From positions 1 through 6,848 of the forward strand of contig DKYD01000052.1 in assembly GCA_002492335.1 (NCBI GenBank): a stretch of DNA of 6,848 nucleotides. The letters run 5' to 3'. The translations under genes were made by a program, and so were the position numbers. The notes under the pieces were generated by a model. The model searched no databases. It was not told the DNA's origin and worked only from the letters and a program-made list of their open reading frames with translations. Source of the DNA: Lachnospiraceae bacterium UBA7109. Lineage in GTDB: Bacteria; Bacillota; Clostridia; Lachnospirales; Lachnospiraceae. This document shows, piece after piece, positions 1-6,359 of the stretch (its first letter is position 1; each line of letters begins with the position of its first letter).

Positions 1-3000
1 CTCTTTTACACCTGTGAGAAGACTGTCACCGTTCTTGTCCGTCACAGTCAGGAACTGATTGTTTCCATTTAACTTCAGCGCTTTTCCTGTACCATGATCT
101 TCCAGTGTATACGTACCGGCTGCTTTCGCGTTGCCGCCGTCGAAGAATTCTCCTTCTGCATCAAAGTTAAAGTCTGCGAGAACTTCCGGAATAATCGGTG
201 TACTATTTTCTTTCACAACAACTGTGACTACCACTTCGTTCTCTCCGACCTTACCTTTTACCTGGAATGTTCCAGTCTGTGCATAGCTTCCGGCTTCAAC
301 TGCTTCCCATACGATATCCTCGCGTCCTTCCGTTCCGTTTGTATACGTAACCTTTGCCTTTGCCGGAAGGACCGGAGCTGTGCCTACAACTGTTTCAACT
401 GCTGCCGGCTGTTCTACAGTCTGGATTGTTCTTACCGGTTCTTTACCGTCTGCAAGCATCGTAATCTCATCTGTGCTGAGCGCTCTGTTATAAATACGGA
501 AATCGTCAATATCTCCTTTAAACAGAGAGTCTGCTGTATAATTTGACTTACCGATAAAATTACTTGTCATGTTTGCAATCTGTGACGGCAGCATATGGAA
601 GCCCACATTTTCTGCTGCTTTTTTACCATTTACATACAATACAGCCTTTGAACCTTCAATTGTGATCGTCATATGTGTCCATGTATTAACCTGCAGCGCT
701 GCTGTATCTACATGTGAATTCGATCCATCTTCGTATGCAAGACGCGTATTTCCTGCCGTATTATGTACAGTCAAGAACAAGTTTGGATACGGCGGATCTG
801 CCTGTCCATTTCCAAAATCAAATACTCTTGCCCAGTTTACTACCTCTTCCGGGTTCACCCACACGGAAATGGTCATATTATACAACCCATAGATTACATC
901 CTCTGGCAGCTGCAAATATGTATCGGTACCATTTAAGCTGACGCCATTTCCAAGCTTCCCACTTTCATAAGAAGCATTTCCAACAACTGTCGCATCCTTC
1001 CCATTTCCAGAGATATCTTTTACAGTCGTTCCATCAACAGTATCAAAATCATAGTGTACAACTGGTTTTGTTTCCGGCTCTGGCTGTTCCGGATAATCAG
1101 AAACACCTTCTGATAACCAAATCGCATAAGAATAACGGGTTGCATTATTATATCCGGTTCCGTAAAGTCCCGGAGCATTGTCACCATACCGATACCACTG
1201 TCCGATATTTGCATAAGGTACGACCGCAATCTCATGCTCTCCATTTGGAGTTGTCATTTTCACCATATAACCTTTTCCAAAATATTTTTCATTGTCAAAT
1301 ACAATCTCTCTTGTTGTTTCGACCGCCTTTCCATCTTCTGCATTAATTACTGCAGTACCTGTAACAGGAGCTACATCTGCGCCAAACGCTTTCTGTGATT
1401 CTTCAACTGTCATATATGCTGCATCTGCGCAATATACCATAGGACCTTTTTTCATTGTCCATGAACCCACATTAGAAAAATCACCCTCTACCCATGTAAG
1501 CTCAGAAGGATATGTAATCTCGACCGTATCTCCGGCTTCTACTGTAACCTTTGTATATTCTCCGGCTGTTACATCTTTAGCTGCTTCTTTTCCATTTACT
1601 TTTATAACTGCTGTTTCTGCCCAGTCGGGAACACGGATATGCAGAGTATCCGCAGTTGTATCATTCATAATTTCCAGTTTGATATCATCCGTTTCCGGAT
1701 AGTCTGTTGTCTGCTTAATATGCATGATCTTCCCACCGGAAAGTGCAATTTTTGCTTCACTTTCAATGAACTGGTTCACATATACATCAGATTCTGTCTT
1801 TGTATAAATATAATATGGCACATAAGACTGCATTCTCATTCCAGAAGAAGAACAGCAGTCCGGGCCGGTATAAAACCGTTCTGTAGAACCATTCAGAGGT
1901 CTGTGATAGCTATATCCATCTCCATCAATCGTAGATGTTGCAAACATATGATTGAAGATAACATCTTCCACTACCTGCTGATATTTTGCATCCCCAGTCA
2001 ATTCAAATAAGTTGTTATTCATTAATGTCCATGAATTCGTTGCACAAGTTTCGCCAACGCTTCCTGTATTAGGGAGGTTATGACCAGCTTCATAATGCTC
2101 GCCCACAGATGTTGTACCAGTAATATAAGTCTGTCTGGAAATAATATCTTCCCATGCGCCGACAACTTTATTCAAATAGGATTCGTCTCCTGTCTCCTGG
2201 TATTTCTTCAGGAATCCAAGAAATGTCATCTGGAATGTATGGGCATGTACATAATGCTGAACCTCATGGATACCCATTTCACCGGATGCAACTTTATCCA
2301 GATCTTCATATGGTGTATCTCCATATCCTTTCCAAGAGGACGCCCACTTATCAATATTTCCAATCACCCAGTCTACCCACTGGGAATAAACTGCTGATTT
2401 TGCTTCCTGACCTTTTACTTCTTTTACCGTTTTGGAAAGCTGCATCATCGGATCAATGATCAGCGCGCCTTCCCATCCCTGATGCACATCGTGTCCTGCA
2501 ATCGTCGTACCATTCTGAATTGCAAGGGGCCAGAATTCCTTCTTGTTAATCGTGGATTCTGTACCATCCTGATAGGGAACCTTTGTGTTTTCGTCACCTA
2601 TAGTTGCCACAAGATAATCTGCCAGTTTCACTGCACAATCAATTGCATCTGCCGCAAGGTCTGCATCATCATCTTTATAATTGTTATAAACATTTATAAG
2701 TCCGTTCAAAGTAGAATACATTTCATACGGATCCATACCTTTCACCGGCACATTGTTACGAATTGATTCCGTACCGTTGCCCAGGTAACCGCCGAACTGA
2801 TTATATCCGGACTTACTCTTGTTTTCCACCGTCTGAGATGCTGCCAGCTGATCTACCACATCACGAATCGCCGCGTCAATTTGCTTATCATTCATCCACT
2901 TATAATTCGCCATACTCTCCAGCCACTTACCCGGCTGTTCGCCTTCCAGCCAACTCCATCCGGAATGGCTGTGATTTTTATACTCGTTAAGATATGCTGA

Positions 3001-4809
3001 CATTTTCTGTCCATACAGATAATCCATCGCATAATTGTTTACGGCGTCCTCAAGACGTTTTCCAACACTTCCGCCCACACTGATAATTTCATCATAATTT
3101 AATTTCTGCATGCCCGCTATCGGCTGATTCTCTTTCGAAACAATGACTTCAAAAGACTTTTCCGCTTTACTTCCTCCAAGTTGGAGAAAAGCTGTTACAG
3201 TTACTGTTACATTTTCGCTTCCTCTTGTAACGACTGCCTTTCCATCCTGATCGATTTTGATTGCCTCATTATCAGACTTCCATGTAATAGAAGAACCATT
3301 TACGCCTGTCGTCTGCAGTTCAAAATCAGAAGATACTCTGACTGGTACACTTAATTTTTCTGCATCCGCTTTTACTATCTGCTCATCTGTAAGTCCTGCA
3401 AGAGCAGCTACCTCTGACGGATTCAGCGCTTTCTGATAAATCTTGAAATCATCCGCATAACATCCGATACCAACATCTCCATAGCCGGACTTACCGATTA
3501 GGATATCTGTAAGTGCAGACTTTGTAATCTTCGCTCCTGCAGCCTGGGCAGAAGCAAAGGATATACCATCCTGATACAGGATAATATCCCCTGTCTCACT
3601 GTTAAATACACCCGTAATGTTCGTCCACTCATTAAGCGGGAGCAATGTATCTGCACTGGCTTTTTGTACCGCCATATTTTTCCCGTCTGTGACAAGCGCC
3701 ATACTTTCACCGGATGTCCATCCTATGAACCATCCCAGACCATCCCATGATTTTTCGGGTTTTGCCCAAAAAATACGCGCTTCTTTGTTGGCTGCTTCGT
3801 ATCTCTTCAGCCATACAGATACTGTGATGCTTGCCGGATTTAATTTGTCCGTGTTTTCTGTTGTCAGATATCCCTTGCCAAAGCCAAGATCTACAGCCTT
3901 GCCTCCGTTACGGCCCTCTGCGAGAGCAACATTATCATGTGCTGTCACGGTCTCACCTGTATTGGCGGTGAAGGTTGCCGGCAATGCCGCACCCACTGCT
4001 TCCGTCAGATTTTCAAAATCCATTGCAAAGACTGGCTGGGATTCAACTGGATTTTCCTCTTCTTTGCCTGCAAGAATTGCAATTTCCGTCTTTGTAAGAA
4101 CTCCGTTGTAGATCTGAACATCATCCAGTGTACCGTCCAGTCCATTTTTATTACTGTAACCCTCGCGTCCAACATACTTTGTACACCCGCTTGACAAAAT
4201 GGCACATGGTCCCCCGTCTATTATCTCTGTCTGGATCTCTGCGCCATTTCTATAACATTTTAGTTCATTGCTGGTGCTATTATAAGTAACTGCTACATGA
4301 ACCCATTCGTTTGCCGGGAAAAATACATCCCGAGACATCGTCGCCTTTTTCACACCTACGCCATACGGCTTCGTCCCGGCCGAAAAAAACAACGGTGTAT
4401 CGCTATCGGACGTCAGATACCATCCATTTGAATTGTATGCGTTTTTCTCTTTAAACCAAAAAAATGTCTTTGCCGCATTGCCATATCCCCCTTCTGGCGC
4501 TTTTGCCCAAAAAGAAACCGTTATATTCTCCGGCTGCAATGCTTCGGAAGTACCAAGATTCAAAATACTTCCATTTAATTCAATGGCTTTGCCTGTTCCA
4601 TCATGTCCCTCCACATATTCTGGACTGCCAAGTTCAGCTGTCGCTGTCACATTTCCTGTCAGATCAGTCAGATTACTTTCGTTAAAGTTCATGTCCAGAA
4701 CTTTCATCGTCTCTGCTGCCTGCACGTTCTGCATTGGAGCTGCCGGCAAAATTGGACTTACGACCATTGCGGCAGACAAAAATGCTGCTAACATTTGTTT
4801 TACTTTCAT
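1..4809 (-). CDS. Secreted multidomain GH127-type (DUF1680) beta-L-arabinofuranosidase-like glycoside hydrolase, C-terminus beyond window
   Basis: This frame stays open for 1603 codons and runs off the window edge. The start is ATG at 4809: a Shine-Dalgarno lies 7 nt upstream and an in-frame TAA at 4828-4830 rules out a longer form. Residues 1-31 form a signal peptide (MKVKQM, a hydrophobic core, cleavage near VQA-AE), so the enzyme is exported. In order I read: LamG/concanavalin-like domain 1 (about 36-240), LamG 2 (about 260-474), an atypical bacterial Ig-like domain (about 475-560), the GH127 catalytic barrel plus beta-sandwich (about 564-1240), LamG 3 (about 1249-1454), a Big_4-like Ig domain (about 1457-1533) and the start of LamG 4 (from about 1542). 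Family landmarks are GEQPGKWLE near 625, HAHT at 855-858 (family HANT), candidate acid/base E904, zinc ligands E920 and C922 in GETCA, and C985-C986 in GPDCCSSSG, one being the expected thiolate nucleophile; GPMVYC near 1121 marks the sandwich. The family removes beta-L-arabinofuranosyl units, although some members act on other sugars, so the substrate is inferred. A cell-wall anchor may lie in the unseen C-terminus. Confidence 0.9.
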   Translation of the reverse strand, partial: MKVKQMLAAFLSAAMVVSPILPAAPMQNVQAAETMKVLDMNFNESNLTDLTGNVTATAELGSPEYVEGHDGTGKAIELNGSILNLGTSEALQPENITVSFWAKAPEGGYGNAAKTFFWFKEKNAYNSNGWYLTSDSDTPLFFSAGTKPYGVGVKKATMSRDVFFPANEWVHVAVTYNSTSNELKCYRNGAEIQTEIIDGGPCAILSSGCTKYVGREGYSNKNGLDGTLDDVQIYNGVLTKTEIAILAGKEEENPVESQPVFAMDFENLTEAVGAALPATFTANTGETVTAHDNVALAEGRNGGKAVDLGFGKGYLTTENTDKLNPASITVSVWLKRYEAANKEARIFWAKPEKSWDGLGWFIGWTSGESMALVTDGKNMAVQKASADTLLPLNEWTNITGVFNSETGDIILYQDGISFASAQAAGAKITKSALTDILIGKSGYGDVGIGCYADDFKIYQKALNPSEVAALAGLTDEQIVKADAEKLSVPVRVSSDFELQTTGVNGSSITWKSDNEAIKIDQDGKAVVTRGSENVTVTVTAFLQLGGSKAEKSFEVIVSKENQPIAGMQKLNYDEIISVGGSVGKRLEDAVNNYAMDYLYGQKMSAYLNEYKNHSHSGWSWLEGEQPGKWLESMANYKWMNDKQIDAAIRDVVDQLAASQTVENKSKSGYNQFGGYLGNGTESIRNNVPVKGMDPYEMYSTLNGLINVYNNYKDDDADLAADAIDCAVKLADYLVATIGDENTKVPYQDGTESTINKKEFWPLAIQNGTTIAGHDVHQGWEGALIIDPMMQLSKTVKEVKGQEAKSAVYSQWVDWVIGNIDKWASSWKGYGDTPYEDLDKVASGEMGIHEVQHYVHAHTFQMTFLGFLKKYQETGDESYLNKVVGAWEDIISRQTYITGTTSVGEHYEAGHNLPNTGSVGETCATNSWTLMNNNLFELTGDAKYQQVVEDVIFNHMFATSTIDGDGYSYHRPLNGSTERFYTGPDCCSSSGMRMQSYVPYYIYTKTESDVYVNQFIESEAKIALSGGKIMHIKQTTDYPETDDIKLEIMNDTTADTLHIRVPDWAETAVIKVNGKEAAKDVTAGEYTKVTVEAGDTVEITYPSELTWVEGDFSNVGSWTMKKGPMVYCADAAYMTVEESQKAFGADVAPVTGTAVINAEDGKAVETTREIVFDNEKYFGKGYMVKMTTPNGEHEIAVVPYANIGQWYRYGDNAPGLYGTGYNNATRYSYAIWLSEGVSDYPEQPEPETKPVVHYDFDTVDGTTVKDISGNGKDATVVGNASYESGKLGNGVSLNGTDTYLQLPEDVIYGLYNMTISVWVNPEEVVNWARVFDFGNGQADPPYPNLFLTVHNTAGNTRLAYEDGSNSHVDTAALQVNTWTHMTITIEGSKAVLYVNGKKAAENVGFHMLPSQIANMTSNFIGKSNYTADSLFKGDIDDFRIYNRALSTDEITMLADGKEPVRTIQTVEQPAAVETVVGTAPVLPAKAKVTYTNGTEGREDIVWEAVEAGSYAQTGTFQVKGKVGENEVVVTVVVKENSTPIIPEVLADFNFDAEGEFFDGGNAKAAGTYTLEDHGTGKALKLNGNNQFLTVTDKNGDSLLTGVKE

Positions 4810-4816
4810 TTGTCCT

Positions 4817-4823
4817 CTCCCTT
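4817..4823 (-). promoter_or_regulatory. Ribosome binding site of the GH127 gene
   Basis: AAGGGAG on the minus strand, 7 nt before the ATG at 4809. It fixes the start together with the upstream in-frame stop at 4828-4830. A second purine stretch (AGAGGA) lies closer, only 2 nt from the ATG, and is less suitable. Confidence 0.75.
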
Positions 4824-4858
4824 CTCTTTACTACGATCCATCTAAAAAACAAGACTTC

Positions 4859-4898
4859 CCATAATAAAAAAATATTTATTGTTATTTTTCTATTATGG
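4859..4898 (-). repeat. 40-bp near-perfect palindrome in the GH127 5' leader
   Basis: Two 16-nt arms (4859-4874 and 4883-4898) are complementary at 15 of 16 positions and separated by 8 nt. Read on the minus strand, the first arm is CCATAATAGAAAAATA and the second is TATTTTTTTATTATGG. The only mismatch becomes a G-U wobble in minus-strand RNA but an A-C clash in plus-strand RNA, so a hairpin would be better formed in a transcript heading into the GH127 gene. It is almost pure A/T apart from the outer CC/GG pairs. It is not a classic terminator, because the stem is AT-rich and a T-run (TTGTTTTTT) appears only several bases later. It could be an operator, a leader hairpin, a weak attenuator, or a relic of a small mobile repeat. 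The palindrome is seen directly; any role is inferred. Confidence 0.75.
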
Positions 4899-4922
4899 AA
4901 ACATAAAATCCAGAATTTTCAA
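4892..4922 (-). promoter_or_regulatory. Possible sigma-70-type promoter for the GH127 gene
   Basis: On the minus strand TTGAAA (4917-4922) is followed after 19 nt by CATAAT (4892-4897). Each hexamer matches the consensus at 5 of 6 positions, but the spacer is longer than the preferred 17. The proposed -10 lies inside the outer arm of the 40-bp palindrome, so anything binding or folding there could control initiation. The leader would be roughly 75 nt. A second candidate, TTGACT (4949-4954) with ATTAAA 17 nt downstream, has a poorer -10. Confidence 0.35.
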
Positions 4923-4929
4923 GGGTTTA

Positions 4930-4984
4930 ATCGGCAAGGTGTAGGAATAGTCAAGAAATAATCGGCTTTTCTACACCTTCCGAT
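4930..4984. repeat. 14-bp inverted repeat overlapping the last phage stop codon
   Basis: ATCGG-C-AAGGTGTAG at 4930-4944 is the exact complement of CTACACCTT-CCGAT at 4971-4984, except for one unpaired C at 4935; the loop is 26 nt. The 4971-4984 arm contains the final codons and the TAG stop of the small tail gene. The heptamer AATCGGC also occurs twice in direct orientation (4929-4935 and 4960-4966). No T-tract follows on either strand, so it does not fit an intrinsic terminator. It sits where phage sequence ends, so it might be a recombination or attachment-type site, but this is speculation. Confidence 0.55.
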
Positions 4985-5222
4985 ACACCGTTTTACCCTC
5001 TACCGCGTTATCCGAACCGTCTGTAATAACGTCTCCAGATAAGTCAAGAAGATCGTCATAAAAACACTGTTCGTCCGGATAATTTTCAAACATGGTTCCA
5101 GTAATAATTGTACCATCAGCCCTATGCGCCGTGCAACCCTTAAACAGAGTATCAGCGGTAACGGTATCGCTTGTGAGATCGATCAAAGTCTTTTTATGGT
5201 AAACGACCTTGTTTACAGGCAT
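4971..5222 (-). CDS. Small phage tail-associated protein, related to the N-terminus of its upstream neighbour
   Basis: 83 residues starting MPVNKVVYHKKTLIDLT. The ATG at 5222 is preferred over an upstream in-frame TTG (5237), because GGGGTGAT, a good Shine-Dalgarno, lies between them at correct spacing. The start is 4 nt after the stop of the preceding gene, whose TGA is part of that binding site, so translation is probably coupled. Residues 1-47 closely parallel the neighbour's N-terminus: NKVVY, TLIDLT, DTVTAD, GCTAH, DGTIITGT. The remainder, ending EGKTVYRKV, is different. Short proteins of this kind occur at the end of tail modules in Firmicute siphoviruses; the exact role (fibre- or baseplate-associated) is not known to me. 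It is the last phage gene seen, and its TAG lies within an inverted repeat. Confidence 0.75.
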   Translation of the reverse strand: MPVNKVVYHKKTLIDLTSDTVTADTLFKGCTAHRADGTIITGTMFENYPDEQCFYDDLLDLSGDVITDGSDNAVEGKTVYRKV

Positions 5223-5226
5223 CTCA

Positions 5227-5805
5227 TCACCCCGCAATCGTTACGGTAGTTCCTCCAGCCGAATTAGCTGATTCGACATAGGCAATAGGGTTCACTATAA
5301 CCTGTGAAAGATAATCGACGCCATCATCGGGAAGCACCGTTTGTTTAGATGTTGATGGTGTAATCGTTTTCGACTGAGCCGTAACTTCCGAAGATGGTTC
5401 GCAACTTCCGATAACGCCGAGAATACTTACTCCCTGTTTGATATTGCCAGCGATAAGCTTTGCTTTCTCAGTATCATCAATCGCTACAGTACCCGAACCA
5501 TCGTGATAACCAATCGGTATCGTAAAAACTTCATCTTTGGACGAAATATTTGCAGATACTGCGCCGTTGTTTTTCATAGTGCCAACCACCTGGCTGCCTC
5601 TGGCATAAGCGGTCTTACCGTCTAACATTTCTGCTTTCGTAACCGTAGCATCCGTAGAATCCACATCAAATGTACAGGTTCCCTCTATGACAGCGCCACT
5701 TTTATCGTGGGCAGTGTGACCAGCCAGCATTTTATCAGGCGTTACCGTGTCACCTGTAAGGTCAATCAGGGTATTGCCACCATAAATGACTTTGTTAATC
5801 GCCAT
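5227..5805 (-). CDS. Phage tail-associated protein with repeated Thr-Val-Thr / Met-Leu-x-Gly motifs
   Basis: 192 residues, ATG at 5805 preceded by a near-perfect AAGGAGG site. The N-terminus (INKVIYGGNTLIDLTGDTVT) is a signature I associate with tail-region proteins of Lachnospiraceae prophages. Short repeats follow: TVTPDKMLAGHTAHDKSG with a GT end at about 20-43, TVTKAEMLDGKTAYARGSQV with a GT end at about 54-76, and a looser copy near 112-134. Residues about 145-174 carry the TITPSTSKQTVLPDDGVDYL pattern, common in phage tail and fibre proteins. There is no signal peptide or membrane segment, and no enzymatic motif, so a structural or baseplate role is likely. The gene is intact; the one before it is not. 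It overlaps the end of a lost gene's reading frame, and it may be translationally coupled to the 83-residue paralogue downstream. Confidence 0.8.
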   Translation of the reverse strand: MAINKVIYGGNTLIDLTGDTVTPDKMLAGHTAHDKSGAVIEGTCTFDVDSTDATVTKAEMLDGKTAYARGSQVVGTMKNNGAVSANISSKDEVFTIPIGYHDGSGTVAIDDTEKAKLIAGNIKQGVSILGVIGSCEPSSEVTAQSKTITPSTSKQTVLPDDGVDYLSQVIVNPIAYVESANSAGGTTVTIAG

Positions 5806-5863
5806 GCGTTTTCACCTCCTTGGCAATATAGGCGGTTGTTCCGTCAGATTCATTACTGTTTGA
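5795..5863 (-). pseudogene. C-terminal remnant of a deleted tail gene
   Basis: In the frame that differs from both neighbours, codons read SNSNESDGTTAYIAKEVKTH then Gly-Asp and a TAA at 5795-5797. That TAA overlaps the start of the 192-residue gene in the compact manner usual for phage operons. The frame has no start of its own and a stop just upstream (5873-5875). I infer that it is the tail end of a gene, such as a tail-associated lysin or minor structural protein, whose body was lost in the deletion that also truncated Dit. The peptide is too short to identify the family. The reading frame is seen directly; its status as a gene relic is inference. Confidence 0.4.
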
Positions 5864-6105
5864 CGGACATCTTCAATCGAGTCATGCCAAAGATATTTCA
5901 AAGAAATCACAATATACCGGCTTGGAAGTCTGGAAGAGTTAAACAAACCTCCATCATTTGTTGCAACTTCGGTCGTGTTAATGTTCGCTTTTCCAGACCC
6001 CAAACCGGTTACTGATGTGACTACGAAACCAGATTCCTCCGGTCTCGCTAAGTCAAGTTTGATACTATCGCCAAGATAGTTCGTCACAGTGATTGATCGA
6101 ATCAT
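5812..6105 (-). CDS. Distal tail (Dit-like) phage protein, truncated after the N-terminal domain
   Basis: 97 residues, ATG at 6105 overlapping the tape measure stop as ATGA, with a GAGGATGGTGA-type ribosome binding site. The first 82 residues (MIRSITVTNYLGDSIKLDLA, then GLGSGKANINTTE, NDGGLFNSSRLPSR and IEDVRQ) match the N-terminal half of Dit-like / phage tail family proteins, which follow the tape measure in siphoviruses and form the hub joining tail tube and baseplate. Family members are usually well over 200 residues and continue after IEDVRQ into a conserved segment. Here the sequence instead becomes VMNLTEQPPILPRR and stops. Those last 15 residues are the downstream gene's end read out of frame. 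The gene is therefore probably non-functional. The family call rests on recalled conserved motifs; the truncation rests on the frame change. Confidence 0.8.
   Translation of the reverse strand: MIRSITVTNYLGDSIKLDLARPEESGFVVTSVTGLGSGKANINTTEVATNDGGLFNSSRLPSRYIVISLKYLWHDSIEDVRQTVMNLTEQPPILPRR
5815..5821 (-). promoter_or_regulatory. Strong ribosome binding site of the 192-residue tail gene
   Basis: AAGGAGG, followed by TGA, lies 9 nt before the ATG at 5805. The TGA at 5812-5814, directly after it, is also the stop codon of the truncated Dit gene. The site probably belonged inside the coding end of the gene that originally stood here. Confidence 0.8.
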
Positions 6106-6359
6106 GTTGTCACCATCCTCTCCATCGCCGAGAATTGATTCTTTGTCTGCCGATAAATCTCAACTCTCGACAGTGCTTTAGGCGAATAGTTATTTTGTGT
6201 AAATGTAAACGTGTTTCCAGCATTCGGAGCATTCGCTCCATTTTGAACTTCCGTGGTATTCTGCCGATTCATTCCAGCACTGATAGACAACGCTTGAGTC
6301 CGACTAAACAACGCATTCAGTCTTCCTGCTCCGGCTTCCACATTCGACAGATCAAGCAC
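6102..6359 (-). CDS. Detached C-terminal segment of the phage tape measure protein (broken gene, 3' part)
   Basis: 85 codons from a GTG at 6359, or 86 when the in-frame CCG before it is counted. A TGA lies immediately upstream (codons TGA-CCG-GTG). There is no ribosome binding site, so this is unlikely to be an independent gene. The sequence begins (P)VLDLSNVEAGAGRLNALFS and ends with FTFTQNNYSPKALSRVEIYR followed by QTKNQFSAM, which I recognise as the characteristic C-terminus of many Firmicute siphovirus tape measure proteins. It lies in a different frame from the repeat-rich part upstream, which reads through this region to 6317. Its TGA overlaps the ATG of the Dit-like gene, the original operon arrangement. 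It is best read as the 3' end of the same gene, separated by a frame-shifting deletion near 6360. Confidence 0.75.
   Translation of the reverse strand: MLDLSNVEAGAGRLNALFSRTQALSISAGMNRQNTTEVQNGANAPNAGNTFTFTQNNYSPKALSRVEIYRQTKNQFSAMERMVTT

Noticed and set aside
1292..1702. Plus-strand open frame of 136 codons, and similar plus-strand frames across 94-4961
   Set aside because: They lie opposite the long GH127 frame, have no recognisable domains or binding sites, and their composition is that of an antisense shadow.
3617..4111. Plus-strand open frame of 164 codons
   Set aside because: It is antisense to LamG domain 2 and its flanks; the minus-strand frame has clear domain content and continuity.
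4854..4903. Resemblance to a Firmicute dif site (ACTTCC...TTATG-AAAC arms)
   Set aside because: The arm-like segments are separated by about 28 bp rather than the 6 bp needed for XerC/XerD binding, so the likeness comes from the AT-rich palindrome.
4930..4984. Intrinsic terminator after the phage operon
   Set aside because: The stem has a long 26-nt loop and no T-tract follows it on either strand.
5223..5237. TTG start at 5237 giving an 88-residue form of the last tail protein
   Set aside because: The ribosome binding site GGGGTGAT lies inside that extension, and the ATG at 5222 has correct spacing and aligns with the paralogue's start.
5707..6015. Plus-strand open frame of 102 codons in the phage region
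   Set aside because: It is antisense to the strongly supported Dit-like and 192-residue tail genes, with no ribosome binding site or known motif.
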